From Mesorhizobium plurifarium (GTDB lineage Bacteria > Pseudomonadota > Alphaproteobacteria > Rhizobiales > Rhizobiaceae), in NCBI GenBank assembly GCA_000824785.1, contig CCNB01000025.1:1-35224 (forward strand): a stretch of DNA of 35,224 nucleotides, given 5' to 3'. The notes beneath the pieces were generated by a model. That model was not told where the DNA came from. It made no database searches and was given only the letters and a program-made list of their open reading frames with translations. The position numbers and the translations under genes were made by a program. Below, one piece after another: positions 31,008 to 35,224 of the stretch (positions within the stretch are counted from its first letter, which is position 1; each line of letters opens with the position of its first letter).

Positions 31008-31970
31008 GTGTTCTTCTGCTCCAGTAAACCTGCGCGAGCCGTATCGCTGCTCTGGACCCTCGCTCTCGTAACTCTGTCAGGTTGCGCAGGAGGCGTGCTC
31101 GATCCGCGGGGGCCGATCAGCGCCGGCAACCGCACCATCCTTCTGAACTCGCTGGCCGTGATGCTGGTCATCGTCATCCCGACATTGGTCGCGTTGCTGG
31201 CCTTTGCCTGGATGTTCCGCGCCACGAACCGCAGGGCGCGTTACGATCCGGAATTCACCTATTCGGGCCGGATCGAGCTGATCGTCTGGTCGATCCCGAC
31301 GCTCACCATCCTCTTCCTTGGCGGATTGATCTACTACGGATCCTACCGCCTCGATCCGCGCCGGCCGATCGAGTCCGGCCAACGCCCCCTGGAGATTCAG
31401 GTGGTCGCGCTCGACTGGAAATGGCTGTTCCTCTACCCGGACCAGGGTGTCGGAACGGTCAATCAGTTGGTCATTCCCGCCGGTGTTCCGGTGCATTTCA
31501 AGCTGACCTCGTCCAGCGTGATGAACACGTTCTTCGTGCCTCAGCTCGGCAGCATGGTCTATGTCATGAACGGCATGCAGACCGAATTGCATCTGCAGGC
31601 CGACCGCGAAGGCGATTATTTCGGCCTGTCGGCGCATTTCAGCGGCGACGGCTTCTCGGACATGAATTTCCGCGTGCGAGCTGTGTCGCCCGAAGAATTT
31701 GCACGATGGGCCTCATCGTTGCATGGCGGCGGCGGCGTGCTCAACGCCCGCGCTTATGGCGAGCTTGCCCGGCAGAGCATCAACGCGCCGCCAGCCTCGT
31801 TCGGCGTTGTACAGGATGGCCTGTTCGACGCGGTCGTGCGCCAGACGCTGCCCCCCGGTCCGGGCCCCGCCGCGACCGCCGGCGGCGAGCCGCAGGTGAG
31901 CCCCAGGGCCGAGCCCAAGGCGGGGATGCAGGCGCCTGCCCAACAGGCGCAGCCGAAAGCAGGAGGATGA
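31008..31970 (+). CDS. cyoA: cytochrome bo3 quinol oxidase subunit II
   Basis: 320 residues from GTG 31008. Lipoprotein signal peptide with lipobox LSGC (Cys26), two membrane helices (about 45-68 and 90-110), then a periplasmic cupredoxin domain (VMNTFFVPQLGSMVYVMNGM, GLSAHFSGDGFSDMNF). The copper-A ligands of cytochrome c oxidases are absent, as expected for a quinol oxidase. A C-terminal Pro/Ala/Gln-rich tail is unusual. The start is uncertain: no ribosome site precedes 31008, while a short upstream frame (from ATG 30959, RAATPGGDRPLTMFSSVLLL) resembles the usual N-terminus and overlaps it in another frame. The stop overlaps an ATG; cyoB most likely starts two codons later. Confidence 0.9.
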   Translation: MFFCSSKPARAVSLLWTLALVTLSGCAGGVLDPRGPISAGNRTILLNSLAVMLVIVIPTLVALLAFAWMFRATNRRARYDPEFTYSGRIELIVWSIPTLTILFLGGLIYYGSYRLDPRRPIESGQRPLEIQVVALDWKWLFLYPDQGVGTVNQLVIPAGVPVHFKLTSSSVMNTFFVPQLGSMVYVMNGMQTELHLQADREGDYFGLSAHFSGDGFSDMNFRVRAVSPEEFARWASSLHGGGGVLNARAYGELARQSINAPPASFGVVQDGLFDAVVRQTLPPGPGPAATAGGEPQVSPRAEPKAGMQAPAQQAQPKAGG

Positions 31971-31972
31971 CT

Positions 31973-33976
31973 ATGCTCGGCAAGCTCGACTGGTCTGCCA
32001 TTCCCTTCGATCAGCCCATCCCGCTGGGTGCCGCGCTTATCGTCTTCCTGGCGGCCGCCGCGGTGCTGATCTGGGTGACTGTGAAGGGATACTGGCCCTA
32101 CCTCTGGGACGAATGGATAACCTCGGTAGACCACAAGCGTATCGGCGTCATGTACATCGTGCTGGCGGCGCTGATGCTTCTGCGCGGCTTCGTTGATGCC
32201 ATCATGATGCGTACTCAGCAGGCGCTCGCCATCCACGGACCGGGCTACCTGCCGCCGGAGCATTATGACCAGGTCTTTTCCGCTCACGGCACCATCATGA
32301 TCTTCTTCGCCGCGATGCCCTTCGTTATCGGGCTGATGAACTTCGCGGTGCCGCTTCAGCTCGGTATCCGCGACGTTGCTTTCCCGACGTTAAATTCGGT
32401 GAGCTTCTGGCTGACGGCGACCGGCGCGCTGCTCGTCAACATTTCGCTCGTCGTCGGCGAGTTCGCGCGCACCGGCTGGCTGCCGTATGCGCCGCTGTCG
32501 GAGATGACCTACTCGCCGGGCGTCGGGGTCGATTACTACCTTTGGTCGATCCAGATCTCGGGCGTCGGCACGCTGCTCACCGCGGTCAACCTGGTAACGA
32601 CCATCCTCAAGATGCGCGCGCCCGGCATGGGCTATCTGCGCATGCCGATGTTTTGCTGGACCTCGCTCGCTTCCAACCTGCTGATCGTGGCGGCTTTCCC
32701 TATCCTGACCGCCACGCTCGCCATGCTGACGCTCGACCGCTATCTCGGCTTCCACTTCTTCACCAACGAAGCAGGCGGCAACCAGATGATGTTCGTCAAT
32801 CTCATCTGGGCCTGGGGCCATCCGGAAGTCTACATCCTGGTGCTGCCCGCCTTCGGCATCTATTCGGAGATCTTCTCGACCTTCTCTTCGAAACCGCTCT
32901 TCGGCTACCGCTCAATGGTGGCGGCGACGCTGTTCATCTGCATCGTCTCTTTCATGGTGTGGCTGCATCATTTCTTCACCATGGGCGCCGGCGCCGACGT
33001 CAACGCAGCCTTCGGTATCGCGACCTCCGTCATCGCGGTTGGCACCGGGGTCAAGATCTACAACTGGCTCTTCACCATGTATGGCGGGCGCGTGCGTTTC
33101 GACACGCCGATGCTGTGGGCACTGGGCTTTGTCACCACCTTCATCATCGGCGGCATGACGGGCGTGCTGCTCGCCGTCCCGCCGGCCGATTTCATGCTAC
33201 ACAATTCGCTCTTCCTCGTGGCGCATTTCCACAACGTCATCATCTCGGGCGTGCTGTTCGCCGCCTTCGCCGGTTTCACCTATTGGTTCCCGAAAGCGTT
33301 CGGCTTCCGCTTGCATGAGGGCTGGGGCAAGGCGGCATTCTGGATCACTCTTGCCGGCTACGTTCTGGTCTTCGTGCCGCTCTATATCGTTGGGCTGCTC
33401 GGCATGACCCGCCGGCTCCAGCACATCGACATGGACCTCTGGACACCTTGGCTGATGGTGGCGGTCTGCGGCATTGCGGTGATGATCGTCGGCGCAGCCT
33501 GCCAGGTCGTACAATTGATCGTTTCGATCAGGCATCGCGATGCGTTGCGCGACGAGACGGGCGATCCGTGGGACGGCCGCTCGCTGGAATGGTCGACATC
33601 CTCGCCGCCGCCCGCGTTCAACTATGCGCGGCTGCCGCATGTCGAGGACGAGGAGCCTTATTGGACCGTCAAGCAGAGGGCTGTCGACAAGCAGGCGCCG
33701 GAACCTGAGCAGGGCTACGAACCGATCGAGATGCCGCGCAACAGCCCGACGGGCTTCGTCACCGCCTTCTTCAGCACGCTGATCGGCTTCGCGCTGATCT
33801 GGCACATCTGGTGGCTGGCGATCGTCGGCTTCATCGGTGCCTACGTCACTTTCGTCGTGTTCGCGTGGCGTGAGCATGGCGACTACGAGATCCCCGCCGA
33901 CGAGGTCGAGCGCATCGATCGGGACAGCCGGGCGGCGAAGTTTGCCTGGATGCGCGGACGGGAGCGGCCGGCATGA
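31973..33976 (+). CDS. cyoB: cytochrome bo3 quinol oxidase subunit I
   Basis: 667 residues from ATG 31973, which has AGGAGG at ideal spacing and aligns with the known CyoB start (MLGKLDWSAIPF). An ATG at 31967 is too close to that site. It carries the heme-copper oxidase core: SVDHKRIGVMYIVLAALMLL, the low-spin heme ligand region FSAHGTIMIFF, the active-site WAWGHPEVYILVLPAFGIYS with the His-Tyr pair, the copper-B histidines LHHFFTMG, and VAHFHNVIISG. About 15 membrane helices are expected. It reduces oxygen to water with quinol electrons and pumps protons. The length is close to the E. coli protein. Its stop overlaps the cyoC start by four bases. Confidence 0.97.
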   Translation: MLGKLDWSAIPFDQPIPLGAALIVFLAAAAVLIWVTVKGYWPYLWDEWITSVDHKRIGVMYIVLAALMLLRGFVDAIMMRTQQALAIHGPGYLPPEHYDQVFSAHGTIMIFFAAMPFVIGLMNFAVPLQLGIRDVAFPTLNSVSFWLTATGALLVNISLVVGEFARTGWLPYAPLSEMTYSPGVGVDYYLWSIQISGVGTLLTAVNLVTTILKMRAPGMGYLRMPMFCWTSLASNLLIVAAFPILTATLAMLTLDRYLGFHFFTNEAGGNQMMFVNLIWAWGHPEVYILVLPAFGIYSEIFSTFSSKPLFGYRSMVAATLFICIVSFMVWLHHFFTMGAGADVNAAFGIATSVIAVGTGVKIYNWLFTMYGGRVRFDTPMLWALGFVTTFIIGGMTGVLLAVPPADFMLHNSLFLVAHFHNVIISGVLFAAFAGFTYWFPKAFGFRLHEGWGKAAFWITLAGYVLVFVPLYIVGLLGMTRRLQHIDMDLWTPWLMVAVCGIAVMIVGAACQVVQLIVSIRHRDALRDETGDPWDGRSLEWSTSSPPPAFNYARLPHVEDEEPYWTVKQRAVDKQAPEPEQGYEPIEMPRNSPTGFVTAFFSTLIGFALIWHIWWLAIVGFIGAYVTFVVFAWREHGDYEIPADEVERIDRDSRAAKFAWMRGRERPA

Positions 33977-34641
33977 GCGACATCACGGCTGGCAGCGCGG
34001 CACGCGACCCGTATCGGCTTGGCCGCAGCCACGGCCATGGCTTGCTCTCGGCGACCGGGCATGGCGAAGGAGGCCCAGCCTCGAAGTTCGTTACCGTGGC
34101 CTACGGATTCTGGATCTTCCTCTTGTCCGACATCATAATGTTCTCGGCTTTCTTTGCCGCCTACGCTGTCCTTTCCAAGGCGACGGCCGACGGACCGGCA
34201 GGCAAGGACCTGTTCGAGCTCACGCGCGTCGCGGCGCAGACAGGTGTGCTGCTGACATCGAGCTTCACCGGCGGCCTGGCAATGCTTGCGACGCATCGCC
34301 GATCGATGGCCGCCGCGCAATTCTGGCTGCTCGTCACCGGCCTGCTTGGCGCGGCCTTCCTGTTCCTGGAAGTGCAGGAGTTTGCAGCAATGGTGAACGA
34401 GCAGGCCGGCCCGTCGCGCAGCGCCTTCCTTTCCGCCTTCTTCGCCCTCGTCGGCTGCCACGGCACCCATGTTGGGCTCGGCCTGCTCTGGCTCGGCACA
34501 ATGATGGCTCAGCTTTGGGTGAAGGGGTTCCGGCCCGAGATACTGCGCCGGGTACATTGCTTCAGCCTGTTCTGGCACGCGCTGGACATCATCTGGGTCG
34601 CCATTTTCACGCTGGTCTACCTCCTGGGAGCATCATCATGA
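33973..34641 (+). CDS. cyoC: cytochrome bo3 quinol oxidase subunit III
   Basis: 222 residues from ATG 33973 (ATGA overlap with cyoB). Five membrane helices of the heme-copper oxidase subunit III family are seen (FVTVAYGFWIFLLSDIIMFS, LLTSSFTGGLAMLATHR, FWLLVTGLLGAAFLFLEVQE, FFALVGCHGTHVGLGLLWLG, CFSLFWHALDIIWVAIFTLV). The N-terminal 30 residues are polar and His-rich. It stabilises the oxidase and may help proton uptake; it carries no cofactor. The stop overlaps the cyoD start by four bases. Confidence 0.95.
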   Translation: MSDITAGSAARDPYRLGRSHGHGLLSATGHGEGGPASKFVTVAYGFWIFLLSDIIMFSAFFAAYAVLSKATADGPAGKDLFELTRVAAQTGVLLTSSFTGGLAMLATHRRSMAAAQFWLLVTGLLGAAFLFLEVQEFAAMVNEQAGPSRSAFLSAFFALVGCHGTHVGLGLLWLGTMMAQLWVKGFRPEILRRVHCFSLFWHALDIIWVAIFTLVYLLGASS

Positions 34642-35048
34642 GCGAAACGGACACTCGCAACGACCAGGCGCTCGATCATCGCGATGCAGCGCCGGGTGAA
34701 GAGCGCATGGAGGAACATGAGCTCGCCGGAGGCCTTGCGGGCTATCTGCTCGGCTTCGGCCTGGCGATCCTGTTAACCGTCGCTTCCTTTTTCGCCGCGC
34801 AAACAGACCTGATCTACCAGCCGGCGGTGATCTCGGCCCTGACGGTGCTCGCCATCGCGCAAATGGGCGTGCACCTCGTTTTCTTCCTGCACATCACCAC
34901 GGGACCTGACAACACGAATAATGTCCTGGCCCTCGCCTTCGGCGTGCTCATCGTCGCCCTTGTAGTCCTCGGCTCCGTGTGGATCATGACCCATCTTAGC
35001 CAGAACATGGCTTCTATGAGTGCGCACCAGGCCCACATGATGCCGTGA
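34638..35048 (+). CDS. cyoD: cytochrome bo3 quinol oxidase subunit IV
   Basis: 136 residues from ATG 34638 (ATGA overlap). Three membrane helices typical of CyoD/subunit IV (GYLLGFGLAILLTVASFFAA, VISALTVLAIAQMGVHLVFF, LAFGVLIVALVVLGSVWIMT) follow a polar, acidic N-terminus of about 30 residues, longer than in E. coli. It ends His/Met-rich. It helps assemble the oxidase. Last gene of the operon visible; no terminator hairpin was recognised right after it. Confidence 0.92.
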   Translation: MSETDTRNDQALDHRDAAPGEERMEEHELAGGLAGYLLGFGLAILLTVASFFAAQTDLIYQPAVISALTVLAIAQMGVHLVFFLHITTGPDNTNNVLALAFGVLIVALVVLGSVWIMTHLSQNMASMSAHQAHMMP

Positions 35049-35109
35049 CGTGATGGGATCGCAGAGCGAGCACTAGGGAACTGGCTGCGCGGCGGTGGGG
35101 TCTGGGGCG

Positions 35110-35134
35110 GGAACAAACCGACTTGTCTTCGGTT
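35110..35134 (+). promoter_or_regulatory. EcfG-type promoter
   Basis: GGAAC-N17-GTT between cyoD and the next gene start at 35166. Confidence 0.6.
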
Positions 35135-35165
35135 GGGAAATCAGAACGGAGACAAACAAACGAAA

Positions 35166-35224
35166 ATGTTCGCTCTGACGGTCACCGCCGTTATGCTTGC
35201 ATGCCGGCCGGGGCCCAATCGACC
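35166..35224 (+). CDS. start of an unidentified gene, cut by window edge
   Basis: ATG 35166 opens MFALTVTAVMLACRPGPNR and stays open to the edge. A CGGAGA sequence lies 11 bases upstream and an EcfG-type promoter 32 bases upstream. The hydrophobic start followed by Cys could be a lipoprotein signal. Too little is visible to assign a product. Confidence 0.3.
   Translation, partial: MFALTVTAVMLACRPGPNR

Noticed and set aside
31082..31972. Very long N-terminal extension of cyoB
   Set aside because: It is a shadow frame over cyoA; known CyoB proteins start as at 31973, where AGGAGG is present.
1..35224. tRNA, rRNA, attachment site or replication origin
   Set aside because: No cloverleaf-like sequence, rRNA segment, integrase gene or iteron cluster was seen on reading both strands.

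Overview
The window looks like chromosomal or replicon-borne DNA of a GC-rich alphaproteobacterium of the order Rhizobiales, most like Mesorhizobium and its relatives. The reasons are a SyrA/ExoX-type exopolysaccharide repressor, DUF4142 and DUF6894 family proteins, many very small proteins typical of rhizobia, and about a dozen copies of the GGAAC-N17-GTT promoter used by the rhizobial general stress sigma factor EcfG (RpoE2). No tRNA, rRNA, CRISPR array or complete insertion sequence was seen.

Region 1 (1-11.3 kb) is a surface-glycan module. It opens on the minus strand with the 5' part of a DUF4347 protein carrying a long collagen-like Gly-X-Thr tract, preceded by a small protein that resembles its middle domain. 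A plus-strand operon follows with three large multi-domain enzymes: a GT2/TPR/beta-propeller-like/GT32/methyltransferase fusion, a GT2-TPR protein, and a GT4-GT25 fusion. A convergent FkbM-type methyltransferase closes the module. A reasonable hypothesis is that these enzymes decorate the threonine-rich collagen-like protein. The GT25 half and the 3' end of the FkbM gene are clearly more AT-rich than their surroundings.

Region 2 (11.3-19 kb) is gene-poor. It has an exported HExxH metalloprotease-like protein, two paralogous zinc-ribbon proteins, the SyrA-like protein, two near-identical 33/34-residue membrane micropeptides, several small hypothetical genes, several hairpin terminators, and at least one good candidate small RNA driven by an EcfG-type promoter.

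Region 3 (19-31 kb) is a stress island. It holds a DUF4142 protein and a general-stress protein in tandem, a zinc alcohol dehydrogenase, a phospholipase D-like protein, hydrophilic proteins and small membrane proteins. Interspersed are at least seven broken genes: AI-2E transporter, small secreted protein, SDR, response regulator, low-affinity iron permease, DUF6894 and Crp/Fnr, plus an ISAs1-type transposase remnant. Most are broken by a single-base frameshift. EcfG-type promoters stand in front of many of these units, often so close to the ATG that the mRNA would be nearly leaderless.

Region 4 (31-35.2 kb) is a complete cyoABCD operon for a cytochrome bo3-type quinol oxidase, its genes overlapping by ATGA junctions or nearly so. 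It too has an EcfG-type promoter upstream, and another lies downstream before a gene cut by the window edge. The stress sigma factor therefore appears to coordinate envelope, redox and respiratory functions across the right half of the window.
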